64,000 bases of DNA from Bauldia sp. (GCA_026126025.1 JAHCJZ010000008.1:62001-126000); one strand, 5' to 3'; shown: positions 8,124 through 16,050, counted from the first letter of the stretch. Numbers and translations are program-made. The notes: generated from the sequence alone by a model not told the origin.

Positions 8124-8918
8124 GTGCAGCCGGCGCGGTACTGGCAGGACATGAGTGCGGCGGACGTGGCGGCGGGCGACGCAGCGTCGTGGCTTGCCGT
8201 GATCCCGGTGGCGGCGGTGGAGCAGCACGGGGCGCACCTGCCGCTCGCCACGGACGCCGCGATCGGCGCCGGCCTTCTGGCGCAGGCGCTGGCGGCGATG
8301 CCGCCGGAGCTGCCGGTGACCGCGCTGCCGATGGTGACGGTTGGCTCGTCCGGCGAGCACGCCGGTTTCGCGGGTACGTTGTCGCTGGAGCCGGACACGC
8401 TCCGCCGCGTGCTGGCGGAGATCGGCTTCAGCGTGGTGTCGGCCGGCGTGAGGCGGGTGCTTTTCATCAATTCCCATGGCGGCAACAGCCCGGTGCTCGA
8501 TCTCGCGATCCAGACGCTGCGCGAGCGCCACCCTGTGCTCGCCGCCGCGACGTCGTGGGGCCGTTTCGGCATGCCGGAGGGCCTCGTCGATGCTGACGAG
8601 CTGGCGTTCGGCATCCATGGCGGGCTGGTCGAGACGGCGCTGATGCTGCACTTCCGGCCGGAGCTGGTGCGGATGGAAAAGGCGACCAATGCCGCCTCGC
8701 TGCAGGCGGAGCTCGCCCGCGATTTCACGCATCTGCGCGCCTATGGCGCGGTGCGCTTCGGCTGGAAGGCGGCGGACCTCAACCCTGCCGGCGTCGTCGG
8801 CGACGCCCCCCGCGCCACGGCGGCGATTGGCGCTGCGATCGCGGCCCACCAGGCCGCCGGCTTCGTCACGCTCTGCCGCGAGATGCTGGCGTTCGACCCG
8901 GGCCGGCTGGCGGAGTGA
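8124..8918 (+). CDS. creatininase family amidohydrolase
   Basis: A 264-residue protein with the metal ligands of the creatininase family: V-E-Q-H-G-A-H-L-P-L-A-T-D at residues 32-44, N-S-H-G-G-N at 116-121 and G-I-H-G-G-L-V-E-T near 153-161. These enzymes use a binuclear metal centre to hydrolyse cyclic or linear amides (creatinine, FAPy-type intermediates and mycofactocin precursors are known substrates). The GTG at 8124 follows an AAGGGGGG ribosome site. It starts 29 bases after the HTH gene and may be cotranscribed. The true substrate cannot be assigned. Confidence 0.88.
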   Translation: MQPARYWQDMSAADVAAGDAASWLAVIPVAAVEQHGAHLPLATDAAIGAGLLAQALAAMPPELPVTALPMVTVGSSGEHAGFAGTLSLEPDTLRRVLAEIGFSVVSAGVRRVLFINSHGGNSPVLDLAIQTLRERHPVLAAATSWGRFGMPEGLVDADELAFGIHGGLVETALMLHFRPELVRMEKATNAASLQAELARDFTHLRAYGAVRFGWKAADLNPAGVVGDAPRATAAIGAAIAAHQAAGFVTLCREMLAFDPGRLAE

Positions 8919-8929
8919 CCGCGCCCCTT

Positions 8930-9017
8930 CGTCATTCCGGCGAAGGCCGGAATCCAGCGCCACTTGCACCTGTCCGTCATGTTGCTCTGGACCCCGGCCT
9001 TCGCCGGGGTGACGGAG
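8930..9017. repeat. inverted pair of GTCATTCCGGCGAAGGCC-type elements
   Basis: The left arm near 8932-8957 and right arm near 8990-9013 are imperfect complements, separated by about 30 bases. The unit GTCATTCCGGCGAAGGCCGG is a widespread alphaproteobacterial intergenic repeat. Decayed relatives are at about 22690-22760 and 58395-58490. Confidence 0.75.
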
Positions 9018-9075
9018 GGAATGCAAGCCAGAAGGCCCGGTGCTATGCATCGCGCGATCGAACCGGGGAACATGC

Positions 9076-9633
9076 ATGAATCCGATCCGCGTCGCGCTTG
9101 GCGCGCTGTTCACCGCGTTGCTGGCCGCGCCCGTATCGGCGCAGGTGCAGCGGCCGGGGCAGGTGGTGGAGGCGCCGGCCGAGCCGGCGCCGGCGGAGGA
9201 CGATTTCGCCCGCCAGCTCATCACCGCCGGGGACCCCGGCCTCATCCTCCAGGTGATGCAGGGGCTCGGCTATGACGCGACGCTGACGGTCGACGGTATC
9301 GGCGACCCGATGATCGAAGGGCGGATGTCGAAGTCGAACTACAACCTCTTCTTCTATGGCTGCACCGCCAACCGGGATTGCACCTTCCTCCTCTTCGTCT
9401 CCTTCCTCGACCTGCCGAACGGCATCTCCACCGCCCTCATCGACGACTGGAACGAGAATGCCCTGTGGGGCACCGCCTTCCGCTCCGAGGACGGCGGCGA
9501 CCCGATGCTGTCGATCCCGTTCAACCTCTTCGGCGGGGTAACGATGCTGAACTTCGCCGACACGCTCGACTGGTTCCGGGTGACGGTCGAGCGCTTCGAG
9601 CGCCACGCCGCCGGGGCGGCCGCGAATCCGTAA
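9076..9633 (+). CDS. secreted YbjN-domain protein
   Basis: A 185-residue protein with a signal peptide cleaved after P-V-S-A-Q, a Pro/Glu/Ala-rich linker, and a YbjN-type domain: L-I-T-A-G-D-P-G-L-I-L-Q-V-M-Q-G-L-G-Y near residue 45, a central N-L-F-F-Y-G-C-T-A-N-R-D-C-T-F-L, and W-N-E-N-A-L-W-G. YbjN folds are chaperone-like; a periplasmic role is inferred. The ATG at 9076 opens the signal peptide. An earlier in-frame start at 9040 adds an uncharacteristic N-terminus. Confidence 0.8.
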   Translation: MNPIRVALGALFTALLAAPVSAQVQRPGQVVEAPAEPAPAEDDFARQLITAGDPGLILQVMQGLGYDATLTVDGIGDPMIEGRMSKSNYNLFFYGCTANRDCTFLLFVSFLDLPNGISTALIDDWNENALWGTAFRSEDGGDPMLSIPFNLFGGVTMLNFADTLDWFRVTVERFERHAAGAAANP

Positions 9634-9650
9634 ACCGAGACGAGACGCGC

Positions 9651-10148
9651 ATGATGGATGTGCCGCCGACAATTCATGGCCGGAACAATTTGGAATCGTG
9701 GGCCAAGCTCCGGGAGTTTGTGGCGGCGTTTCCAGACGACGACTATTGGGCTCGCTGGAAACCGATGGTGATCGGTGTGCTCGACACACTCGAATCGTAT
9801 GGCCTCCGCGATGTCTTCCGGGCCGGCCAGAGTATGCACGACATCGTGTTTTCTACGGCTGACCATCACGGACTTCGTGACGAGCCGCGGGTGGTCCTTA
9901 CGTTCTATCCGTTTCAACAGCTCGTACGGACGACCTATCTTCGGTTGCCGCAAAAGCCGGCTTGGGCGATCGAGTCGGGGAAGGTCGCTCAAAGCCCCCA
10001 TGTTTTCATGGCGCCTCTAACCCTCGAACGGCTGATTTCTCCCGCCAAAGGCACGCGGGCGATCTTGGAGTACCTGCGCATGCTGTGGGTAGACACCAAG
10101 TCACACACCACACCGCTTCCCGCAGCGTTCCACTCCCTTGACGTTTGA
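9651..10148 (+). CDS. hypothetical protein, 165 aa
   Basis: No family recognised. It is soluble, without signal peptide or membrane segment, rich in aromatic residues (Y-W-A-R-W, F-Y-P-F). Base composition is visibly lower in GC than neighbouring genes, suggesting acquisition. The start at 9651 is preceded by GAGACGAG and lies 17 bases after the YbjN stop; a second ATG follows directly at 9654. The larger frame extending upstream overlaps the YbjN gene and is a shadow. Confidence 0.65.
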   Translation: MMDVPPTIHGRNNLESWAKLREFVAAFPDDDYWARWKPMVIGVLDTLESYGLRDVFRAGQSMHDIVFSTADHHGLRDEPRVVLTFYPFQQLVRTTYLRLPQKPAWAIESGKVAQSPHVFMAPLTLERLISPAKGTRAILEYLRMLWVDTKSHTTPLPAAFHSLDV

Positions 10149-10271
10149 GTGCGGTGAATCTGTCGCGTCATTCCACGTGGTGGTCAAGGAATCGCCGGCC
10201 GTGAAAACTGGCGCCGCAGCGCCTATATCAGCGGCCGATCCTTCCCAAGACAGCCTCAGGGGCCATTTTCG

Positions 10272-11330
10272 ATGAGCCAGGAACCGATCCCCGTCACCGT
10301 CCTCACCGGCTATCTCGGCGCCGGCAAGACAACGCTCCTCAACCGCATCCTCACCGAGCAGCACGGCAAGCGCTACGCCGTGATCGTCAACGAGTTCGGC
10401 GAGATCGGCATCGACAATGAGCTGGTCGTGGAGTCCGACGAGGAAATCTACGAGATGAACAATGGCTGCATCTGCTGCACCGTGCGGGGCGACCTGGTGC
10501 GGGCGGTGGAGGGCCTGGTGAAGCGGCCCGGCGGCTTCGACGGCATCCTGGTGGAGACCACCGGCCTCGCCGACCCGGCGCCGGTGGCGCAGACCTTCTT
10601 CATGGACGACGAGGTGCGCGCCCGGGCAAAGCTCGACGCGGTGGTGACGGTCGCGGACGCCAAGCACCTCCTGCAGCGGCTCGCCGATTCGCCCGAGGCC
10701 GAGGAGCAGCTCGCCTTCGCCGACGTCGTGCTCCTCAACAAGACCGACCTCGTGCCGCCGGCGGAGCTCAAGGCTGTCGAGGCGTCGATCCGCGCGATCA
10801 ACCCGCACGCCACCATCCACCGCACCGAGCGCTGCGCGATCGCCATCGACCGCGTCCTCGACCGCGGCGCCTTCGACCTCGACCGCATCCTCACGCTCGA
10901 CCCGGACTTCCTCGAGCCCGATGAGCACGATCATCATCATCACCACCACGATCATGACCATGACCATGACCATGACCATGACCATGACCACGATCACCAC
11001 GACCATGATCATGACCACGGGCGGCACGATCCGACGGTGTCGAGCCTGTCGCTGATCGCGGGCGAGCTGAACCCGGACAAGTTCTTCGACTGGGTCCGGC
11101 AGGTGACGCAGGAGCACGGCCCCGACATCCTGCGGCTCAAGGGCATCCTCGCCTTCAGCGGCGACGACCGGCGCTACGTGCTGCAGGGCATCCACATGCT
11201 GATCGAGGGCGACCACCAGCGCGAATGGCGCGAGAAGGAAGCCCGGCTGTCGAAGCTCGTCTTCATCGGCCGCAAGCTGCCGAAGGACGAGATCCGCAAG
11301 GGCTTCGAAGCAACCCGCGCCGCGGCCTAG
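10272..11330 (+). CDS. CobW/G3E-family metallochaperone GTPase
   Basis: A 352-residue GTPase of the COG0523 group. Walker A G-Y-L-G-A-G-K-T is at residues 13-20, the metal-binding C-I-C-C at 66-69, E-T-T-G-L-A-D-P at 95-102 and the guanine-specificity N-K-T-D at 156-159. A His/Asp-only tract fills about residues 218-250. The C-terminal CobW_C domain begins near S-L-S-L-I-A. These proteins deliver zinc, cobalt or other metals to client enzymes; His-rich members are often zinc-linked. No Zur-type operator or obvious client gene is adjacent, so the metal is not assigned. Confidence 0.9.
   Translation: MSQEPIPVTVLTGYLGAGKTTLLNRILTEQHGKRYAVIVNEFGEIGIDNELVVESDEEIYEMNNGCICCTVRGDLVRAVEGLVKRPGGFDGILVETTGLADPAPVAQTFFMDDEVRARAKLDAVVTVADAKHLLQRLADSPEAEEQLAFADVVLLNKTDLVPPAELKAVEASIRAINPHATIHRTERCAIAIDRVLDRGAFDLDRILTLDPDFLEPDEHDHHHHHHDHDHDHDHDHDHDHDHHDHDHDHGRHDPTVSSLSLIAGELNPDKFFDWVRQVTQEHGPDILRLKGILAFSGDDRRYVLQGIHMLIEGDHQREWREKEARLSKLVFIGRKLPKDEIRKGFEATRAAA
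10920..11021 (+). repeat. hexanucleotide repeat encoding His-Asp tract
   Basis: Nearly pure tandem GACCAT/GATCAT hexamers inside the CobW gene, encoding alternating Asp-His after a run of six His. Such an array is prone to length change by slippage, which would alter metal-binding capacity without shifting frame. Confidence 0.85.
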
Positions 11331-11334
11331 CCGA

Positions 11335-11991
11335 TCAGGCGCGGGGCTCGCCGAGGCGGCGCCACAGGAGCCAGGAATAGACGATCGCGCCGAGCGCCGC
11401 GCCGAGGATCGATACGAGGAGCACGATCACGGCCGTGGTGCCGGTGAAGAAGAAGCTCGCGACCAGCGAGACCGCGGCCGCCGCCTTGAAGAGGAGGCCG
11501 CCGATCCAGTGGGTGCGGTCCCACACCCGGTCGCTCGACAGCGTCCACGGCGTGCGGATGCCGAAGAACCAGTTCCGCTTCGACATCGGCAGCACCATGC
11601 CCATGACATAGAGGAGCACCGCCGCCGCCGGCAGCACCAGCATGGTGACGTTGAACCGCGTGCCGAGATTGACCGCGATGACGACGCCGAAGAGGTAGGC
11701 GAAGAACGCCGCAAGCGCGACGAAGACGACGTTCCAGCCGCGGCGGAAGGCCTCCAGATTGGCGCGCAGCGGATCGAGCCGCGGCAGGAACCACCAGATA
11801 CCGGCGGTTCCGGCGATGATCAGCGGGAACAGCGCCACGCCCCAGAAGCGCGGCATCGTGCCGTCGGCGACGCCGTCCGCGTTCCAGTGCGCCAGCATCG
11901 GATCCGGCAGCCGCGACCACGTCACCGCCGCCGTGACGACGATCGCCGCGATGATGATGACGAAGATCAGTCCTGCCGCGCGCGTGCTCAT
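11335..11991 (-). CDS. SdpI/DUF1648 family membrane protein
   Basis: A 218-residue protein with six hydrophobic segments. The DUF1648 signature R-L-P-D-P-M-L-A-H-W-N-A-D-G is in the first periplasmic loop, and the SdpI-like motif N-W-F-F-G-I-R-T-P-W-T-L appears near residue 140. The founding member confers immunity to the B. subtilis SDP toxin; most relatives have unknown roles. The ATG at 11991 follows a GGGGTGG ribosome site; GTG at 11997 is an alternative. It converges with the CobW gene, ending 4 bases from it. Confidence 0.85.
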   Translation of the reverse strand: MSTRAAGLIFVIIIAAIVVTAAVTWSRLPDPMLAHWNADGVADGTMPRFWGVALFPLIIAGTAGIWWFLPRLDPLRANLEAFRRGWNVVFVALAAFFAYLFGVVIAVNLGTRFNVTMLVLPAAAVLLYVMGMVLPMSKRNWFFGIRTPWTLSSDRVWDRTHWIGGLLFKAAAAVSLVASFFFTGTTAVIVLLVSILGAALGAIVYSWLLWRRLGEPRA

Positions 11992-12052
11992 GACCACCCC
12001 ATGGTGCGGCGTGAGGATAAGACCTCGGCCGGCCCGGTCAAATGGCGGAGGC

Positions 12053-12370
12053 TCAAGCCTCCGCCGCCATCATCAGCGCGAGCCCGGCGACGATCAGCGC
12101 GGCCGCGACGAAGCGCATGAGGCTTGCCGCCTCGCCGAGCGCGATGATGCCGACGGCGAACGCGCCGACCGCGCCGATCCCGGTCCAGATCGTGTAGGCG
12201 GTGCCGAGCGGGAGCGATCGCATCGCCAGAGCGAGGAAGCCGAAGCTCCCGGCCATGCCGGCGAGGGTGACGAGCGACGGACCGAGCCGCGTGAAGCCGG
12301 CCGACTGCTTCATTGCGAACGCCCACACGATCTCGATGAGCCCGGCGACGACGAGATAGAACCAGGGCAT
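12053..12370 (-). CDS. sugE: SugE/Gdx-type small multidrug resistance family guanidinium exporter
   Basis: A 105-residue, four-helix SMR protein. The helix 1 pattern L-I-E-I-V-W-A-F-A-M-K contains the essential Glu, and R-S-L-P-L-G-T-A-Y-T-I-W-T-G-I-G-A-V-G is the Gdx signature that separates guanidinium exporters from EmrE-like drug pumps. It acts as an antiparallel dimer exchanging guanidinium for protons. The ATG at 12370 has AGGAGG seven bases upstream. The leader holds two ACGG-loop hairpins of the guanidine-II riboswitch type, which independently supports the substrate. Confidence 0.92.
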   Translation of the reverse strand: MPWFYLVVAGLIEIVWAFAMKQSAGFTRLGPSLVTLAGMAGSFGFLALAMRSLPLGTAYTIWTGIGAVGAFAVGIIALGEAASLMRFVAAALIVAGLALMMAAEA

Positions 12371-12377
12371 GGAGTGT

Positions 12378-12435
12378 CCTCCTGCCCGGGCCGTCCCGGT
12401 GACGATGCTGCGGAAGCGAGGAGCCGTCTCCTCGC
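12378..12435 (-). promoter_or_regulatory. guanidine-II (mini-ykkC) riboswitch
   Basis: On the minus strand, hairpin P1 is GCGAGGAG-ACGG-CTCCTCGC (12435-12416) and P2 is CCGGG-ACGG-CCCGG (12399-12386), joined by a 16-base linker. P2 ends just before the AGGAGG ribosome site at 12383-12378. Two perfect stems each capped by an ACGR tetraloop, the second abutting the Shine-Dalgarno, is the defining architecture of the guanidine-II class, which frees the ribosome site when guanidinium binds. Confidence 0.9.
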
Positions 12436-12545
12436 GTGCCTAGATGGCATTGCCGGCCGGCGGATCAAGGCGCCGGGCAGGGGATGGCGGCGTCGTGTCG
12501 CCACCCGGCCTTCATCTCACACTAGGCGCGGCGTTGGCTGCGCCG

Positions 12546-12926
12546 CTACGGCGCGGCCCGAGCGACGACCGTGGCCGTGCAGGCAACGCGGCCGCGCACC
12601 GGCGCGGCGAGCGCGTTCTCGACCAGGATCGCGTCGCCCGGGACGAGCGCCACCGGCAGCACGAAACCGCCGGACTGCCCGCTGGACAGCACCCAGTGGA
12701 TCACTGTGCCGGCCGGCAGCGTCGCAGCGCCCTTGTTCTGCAGCGTGACATGCACCTCGACATAGATCCCGCAGTCGACCTTCGGCGCGAGGATGTCGAA
12801 CGCGTTGGGCGCGACCATCACCGGCCCGGGGTCGGCCGGCCGCAACTGCGCCGAAGCGCCGCCCGCCGCGCCGAGAACCAGCACAGCCGCGACGGCCGCC
12901 AGTGCGGACTTTCGCATCATCGTCAT
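12546..12926 (-). CDS. secreted hypothetical protein
   Basis: A 126-residue protein with a signal peptide (K-S-A-L-A-A-V-A-A-V-L-V-L) cleaved after G-A-S-A-Q. The mature part is predicted all-beta: V-D-C-G-I-Y-V-E-V-H-V-T-L-Q-N-K-G resembles a beta-sandwich 'conserved repeat' strand pattern (V-x-V-T-L-x-N-x-G), and two Cys could pair. The ATG at 12926 is supported by GGGAGGG upstream. No specific function is recognised. Confidence 0.75.
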   Translation of the reverse strand: MTMMRKSALAAVAAVLVLGAAGGASAQLRPADPGPVMVAPNAFDILAPKVDCGIYVEVHVTLQNKGAATLPAGTVIHWVLSSGQSGGFVLPVALVPGDAILVENALAAPVRGRVACTATVVARAAP

Positions 12927-13039
12927 CGGACCCTCCCGAGCCGGATTGCGACGGACGCATGCTCCGCCCGCGGAGATGAACCGGGGATGAAGGGGGACAT
13001 GTTTCGCCGACACCACGGTGCCAAGCCAGGGCAATGCCA

Positions 13040-13588
13040 TCACCCCCGCACCTTGAGCGCCCGCGCCAAATGGTTGAGCCCGACCCGCAGCGCCGGAGTG
13101 AACTGGGGCACCGAGAGGTCGGAGATTGCAACGGCGTTGACCGTGGCGGGGGCGAGGCGGTCTTCGCGGGCGGCGGTGCGGAGGGCGCTGGCGCATTCGT
13201 CGAAGGCGCGCACGGCGCGGTCGAAGGCGCGGCGGTAGTCGGGGTCGGCGCCGTCGCTGCCGTCGAAGGAGGGGCGGCGCTCGAGATCGCCGGCCTTCGG
13301 CAGGCCGCGCGCCATCATCATACGGTCATAGGCGCGCACCACTTCGCGATAGAGCGCCCCGGCCTCGTATTGCCGCGCCGAGATCTCGCCGGTGGCGCGG
13401 AGGCGGCCGAGGACGCTCGTCTCCGGCATCGCCGCCGCCGTCTCCTTCGCGAGGGCAAAGACGCGCGCCCGGGCCTCCAGCGCCACCGCGCGCATGTCCT
13501 CAGCCCGGTCGGCGGCGCTGCCACGCTTCGCGCGACCGTTCGGCTCGCGCACTGCCACTGCCGTCCGTCTACGACCGCGCCGCGCCAT
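13040..13588 (-). CDS. phage-associated hypothetical protein, 182 aa
   Basis: Basic N-terminus (R-R-G-R-R-R) followed by a largely helical protein, no recognised domain. It overlaps the next upstream gene by 20 bases and forms a three-gene unit with a 71-aa protein and a DnaA-domain-IV protein, facing a CI/LexA-like repressor. That arrangement suggests an early or regulatory phage-derived operon. Function unknown. Confidence 0.6.
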   Translation of the reverse strand: MARRGRRRTAVAVREPNGRAKRGSAADRAEDMRAVALEARARVFALAKETAAAMPETSVLGRLRATGEISARQYEAGALYREVVRAYDRMMMARGLPKAGDLERRPSFDGSDGADPDYRRAFDRAVRAFDECASALRTAAREDRLAPATVNAVAISDLSVPQFTPALRVGLNHLARALKVRG

Positions 13589-13784
13589 GCGTGGCCTCCC
13601 GGTTTCGCGGCCGGCCGTCCACCATGTCCGAGCGCACGACGAAGGCGCCGCCGGTGTCGGCCAGGCCGGGGCAGGGCTCGAGCCAGACGCGGACCTTTCG
13701 CCCGCGCTGGCGCCAGTAGCGCTCGATCCGCCGCGCCAGCCGCTCGGCGGCGCGTTCGTTCATCCAGTTCTCGCTCTCGCTCAT
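13569..13784 (-). CDS. small basic phage-associated protein, 71 aa
   Basis: The ATG overlaps the stop of the preceding DnaA-domain gene as ATGA, and the 3' end overlaps the following gene, so it is accepted despite its size. The sequence is Arg-rich with a predicted amphipathic helix (A-A-E-R-L-A-R-R-I-E-R-Y-W-R-Q-R) then a possible beta hairpin. No family recognised. Confidence 0.6.
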   Translation of the reverse strand: MSESENWMNERAAERLARRIERYWRQRGRKVRVWLEPCPGLADTGGAFVVRSDMVDGRPRNREATHGAARS

Positions 13785-14272
13785 GGCGCGTCGCCCTCCA
13801 GCCGGTCGCGGAGCGCGGCGACCGTCGCGGCAAGGGCGGGATCGGCGGCGATCCGCTCCCGCGCCACGCGGATGGCCGCGGCGATGGTGGAATGGTCGCG
13901 GCTGCCGAGCGCGCGGCCGATCGCGGCGAAGGAGGTGCCGGTCAGCTCGTGGCAGAGGAGCGCGGCGACGTGGCGCGGCACGACATAGTCGCGCCTTCGC
14001 GCCGAGCCGCGCAGCATCCGCGGGTGAAAGCCGAACGCGGCCGCGGTCGCGGCGATGATCAGACCGAGCGGAAGCGGCTCGTCGTCGGGGCGACCATGAC
14101 TGGCGAGCGCGTCTGCGATCTTCGCGGCAAGAGCGGCGTCGGGGTCCTCGCCGCGCGTTTCGGCCGAGGATTGCGGCAGCGGTGGCGCGGCGCGCTGCTG
14201 CCGCTCGAAGGCAAGACCGGCGGCGCGGAGACGCCGGCCTGCGGGCGACAGCCCGTTGGTGAAGGCGGTCAT
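13781..14272 (-). CDS. DnaA domain IV-like DNA-binding protein
   Basis: A 163-residue protein whose C-terminal third matches the DnaA C-terminal DNA-binding domain: R-D-Y-V-V-P-R-H-V-A-A-L-L-C-H-E-L-T-G then A-I-G-R-A-L-G-S-R-D-H-S-T-I, close to the DnaA signature G-x-R-D-H-S-T. There is no AAA+ ATPase module, so it can bind DNA but not act as a full initiator. Short stand-alone versions are common in alphaproteobacterial prophages. The ATG at 14272 is chosen over upstream starts because AGGAGA lies 8-13 bases before it. It is divergent from the repressor gene across a palindromic operator. Confidence 0.8.
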   Translation of the reverse strand: MTAFTNGLSPAGRRLRAAGLAFERQQRAAPPLPQSSAETRGEDPDAALAAKIADALASHGRPDDEPLPLGLIIAATAAAFGFHPRMLRGSARRRDYVVPRHVAALLCHELTGTSFAAIGRALGSRDHSTIAAAIRVARERIAADPALAATVAALRDRLEGDAP

Positions 14273-14427
14273 TTGGTTTCTCCTGGGCAATCGGCAGTCC
14301 GCAGTCGGGAAGCCTTCGGCAGACACGATCCGATCGGCGAGCGCACGATTGCCGACTGCCCGTTGTACCTGCTTTGTTCCCATGGGGTTGTCATTACGGG
14401 ATGTAGCGGCCGCTGTCAATACACATC

Positions 14428-14446
14428 GTAGCGATCCTATCGCTAC
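14428..14446. promoter_or_regulatory. perfect operator palindrome between divergent phage regulators
   Basis: GTAGCGATCCTATCGCTAC is an inverted repeat with 8-base arms and a 3-base centre, 12 bases upstream of the repressor start. A related GTAGCTAT overlaps that start region (14452-14459). The arm GTAGCGAT recurs exactly at 15129-15136 and 15192-15199. Confidence 0.7.
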
Positions 14447-14457
14447 AGTGCGTAGCT

Positions 14458-15051
14458 ATGGCGACGATGGGCGACCGGCTGCGACAAATGCGGGAGCGCG
14501 CGGGGTTCGAATCCGCGCGGTCGGCGGCGCTGGCGCATGACTGGCGCGAATCGACCTACCGCGCGCACGAGACCGGCGGCCGGCAGTTCGATCTGGAGCA
14601 GGCGCGCCGCTACGGCCGCGCCTTCCGCGCCGACCCGTACTGGCTCCTCCACGGCATCGGCCGCGGCGCGGTCCGCCGGGTGCCGCTGATGGGCTATGTC
14701 GGCGCCGGCTCGGAGGCGCATTACTACATGACCGCACAGGGACCGCTGGAAATGGTGGATGCGCCGGAAGGGGCGACGGACAGCACCGTCGCGCTCGAGA
14801 TCCGCGGCGAAAGCCTCGGCGAGCTGTTCGACGGTTGGCTCGTCTATTACGACGACGTCCGCTCGCCGGTGACGGAGGACCTCCTCGGCCAGCTCTGCGT
14901 CGTCGGCCTTGCCGACGACCGCGTCCTCATCAAGAAGCTCCGCCAGAGCGCGACTCCCGGCCTCTACCACCTCATCTCGCAGACCGAAGGCCCGATCACC
15001 GACGTGGCGGTGCTGTGGGCCGCGCGGGTGAAGCACCTCGCCGCGCGATAG
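14458..15051 (+). CDS. CI/LexA-like phage repressor with S24 peptidase domain
   Basis: A 197-residue protein. The N-terminal 60 residues form a helix-turn-helix region (D-R-L-R-Q-M-R-E-R-A-G-F). The C-terminal half is an S24 self-cleavage domain: the candidate cleavage segment G-Y-V-G-A-G is near residue 79, the nucleophile Ser is in R-G-E-S-L (S119), and the base Lys is in V-L-I-K-K-L (K159 or K160). This predicts release of repression on RecA-dependent cleavage. It probably binds GTAGCGAT sites in its own promoter and before the gene at 15232. A short gap to the palindrome suggests autoregulation. Confidence 0.85.
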   Translation: MATMGDRLRQMRERAGFESARSAALAHDWRESTYRAHETGGRQFDLEQARRYGRAFRADPYWLLHGIGRGAVRRVPLMGYVGAGSEAHYYMTAQGPLEMVDAPEGATDSTVALEIRGESLGELFDGWLVYYDDVRSPVTEDLLGQLCVVGLADDRVLIKKLRQSATPGLYHLISQTEGPITDVAVLWAARVKHLAAR

Positions 15052-15128
15052 CCCCCTCCACCATGCTGCGCATGGTCCCCCTCCCACGCAAGCGGGGGAG
15101 GATCAGGGCGGGCGTACCGCTCCGATTC

Positions 15129-15199
15129 GTAGCGATATCCTCCGTCTCCCCGGATCGCTCCGCAGCGTGTTGATAAAAATCATTACGTAACGTAGCGAT
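15129..15199. promoter_or_regulatory. two repeated operator half-sites before the 97-aa gene
   Basis: GTAGCGAT occurs at 15129-15136 and 15192-15199, the latter next to the small palindrome TTACGTAA (15184-15191 region). They match the arms of the palindrome at 14428. Their position 30-100 bases upstream of 15232 suggests the same repressor controls this second transcription unit. Confidence 0.55.
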
Positions 15200-15231
15200 A
15201 ACTGCTCCAACGAACGACCCGGAGCAGCTTC

Positions 15232-15525
15232 ATGGACCGACCTGACCTGACGCTCACGCCCGAGGAGGCTGAGGCGATCGACGCGGTCGTGGCGCGTGCG
15301 GTGGCGATCGCGCGCGGCCATGGCATGGAGGACATTGATCCGCTGGCGCTGCGCGACGACCTTGCGGCGGTTCATCTCGGTAGCACGGCGCTTCGTCTCG
15401 ACGACCTCGCCGGCGCCGACCCACTCGACCTCGTGCACGACGTGTTCGGCATTCGCCGCCATCTCGACCGGCGGACGGGTGCGCTGCGCGGCTTTGCCCC
15501 GCGCTTTCGCGCGGAGCGCGCGTGA
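15232..15525 (+). CDS. phage-associated hypothetical protein, 97 aa
   Basis: A small acidic helical protein (T-P-E-E-A-E-A-I-D-A-V-V) with no recognised catalytic motif. It starts at an ATG preceded by GGAGCAG and is followed by a second small gene whose ATG overlaps its stop (TGATG), so the pair is translationally coupled. Repressor half-sites lie upstream, indicating it belongs to the phage-derived regulatory patch. Confidence 0.6.
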   Translation: MDRPDLTLTPEEAEAIDAVVARAVAIARGHGMEDIDPLALRDDLAAVHLGSTALRLDDLAGADPLDLVHDVFGIRRHLDRRTGALRGFAPRFRAERA

Positions 15526-15785
15526 TGGCGCGGACGCGCCGCCCCGGAGGCATGGCGGCGAGCCTTCGCATCACCGGAGCCGACCTCGCGCAGGCGCTCG
15601 CCGCGATCGCCGCCGGACCGCATTCGGCGATGCGCCGCGCCGCCGGCGCCGCGCGGCGCGGTACGGCCGACGACCCGTGCCCGCTCAGCGATGCCGAGCA
15701 GCGCTACCTCGACCACGCCGAGGAAGAAGACGTCGACCGCACCTTCCGCGGGCGGCCGCGGGACGAAGGCGCGGAGTGGTGGTGA
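15525..15785 (+). CDS. phage-associated hypothetical protein, 86 aa
   Basis: Starts at an ATG overlapping the previous stop; a GTG three bases earlier is an alternative. The N-terminal half is basic and Ala-rich, and the C-terminal half is acidic (D-A-E-Q-R-Y-L-D-H-A-E-E-E-D). No domain recognised. It is the last gene before the PQQ-dehydrogenase locus. Confidence 0.55.
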   Translation: MARTRRPGGMAASLRITGADLAQALAAIAAGPHSAMRRAAGAARRGTADDPCPLSDAEQRYLDHAEEEDVDRTFRGRPRDEGAEWW

Positions 15786-15850
15786 GGCGTCGCGTTGACG
15801 CCGCGGGGGCATGGCGCGCCGGCTGATGCCTGCAGCCATGCGGGGTACCT

Positions 15851-15895
15851 ACCCCAATTTTGGGGTTCTTCCGCTCCGGGCGGCAGGTCTAGCTT
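15851..15895 (+). promoter_or_regulatory. activator palindrome and putative promoter of PQQ gene 1
   Basis: ACCCCAATTTTGGGGT (15851-15866) is a perfect 7-2-7 inverted repeat. After 23 bases comes TAGCTT (15890-15895), a possible -10. The flanking TTCTTCC and CAGGTCTAG blocks are also conserved before PQQ gene 2. The 7-2-7 layout is typical of NarL/LuxR-type response regulators, a class known to control quinoprotein alcohol dehydrogenases in pseudomonads. Confidence 0.65.
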
Positions 15896-16050
15896 TCGGC
15901 CATCCGTGCAGTGGGCGAGTGGATCGAGCTGCACCGGACATATCGAGCATGGTGATCGCCCGGGAACGGGCAGGCGGCTGCCCAGGCGGCCGCCCGAGCC
16001 GTTGCCCCCGATCCGTACAAGCAACAACCAACAATCGGGAGGGAAGGACC

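Noticed and set aside
10150-10271. Zur box before the CobW-type gene
   Set aside because: No GTAATGTTATAACATTAC-like palindrome is present in the gap.
10920-11021. CRISPR array
   Set aside because: The regular units are 6 bases and coding; there are no spacers. No CRISPR array was found anywhere in the window.
13318-13833. 171-codon minus-strand frame overlapping three genes of the DnaA-domain operon
   Set aside because: It is out of frame with three coupled genes that have ribosome sites and overlaps, and its translation is Arg-rich without motif.
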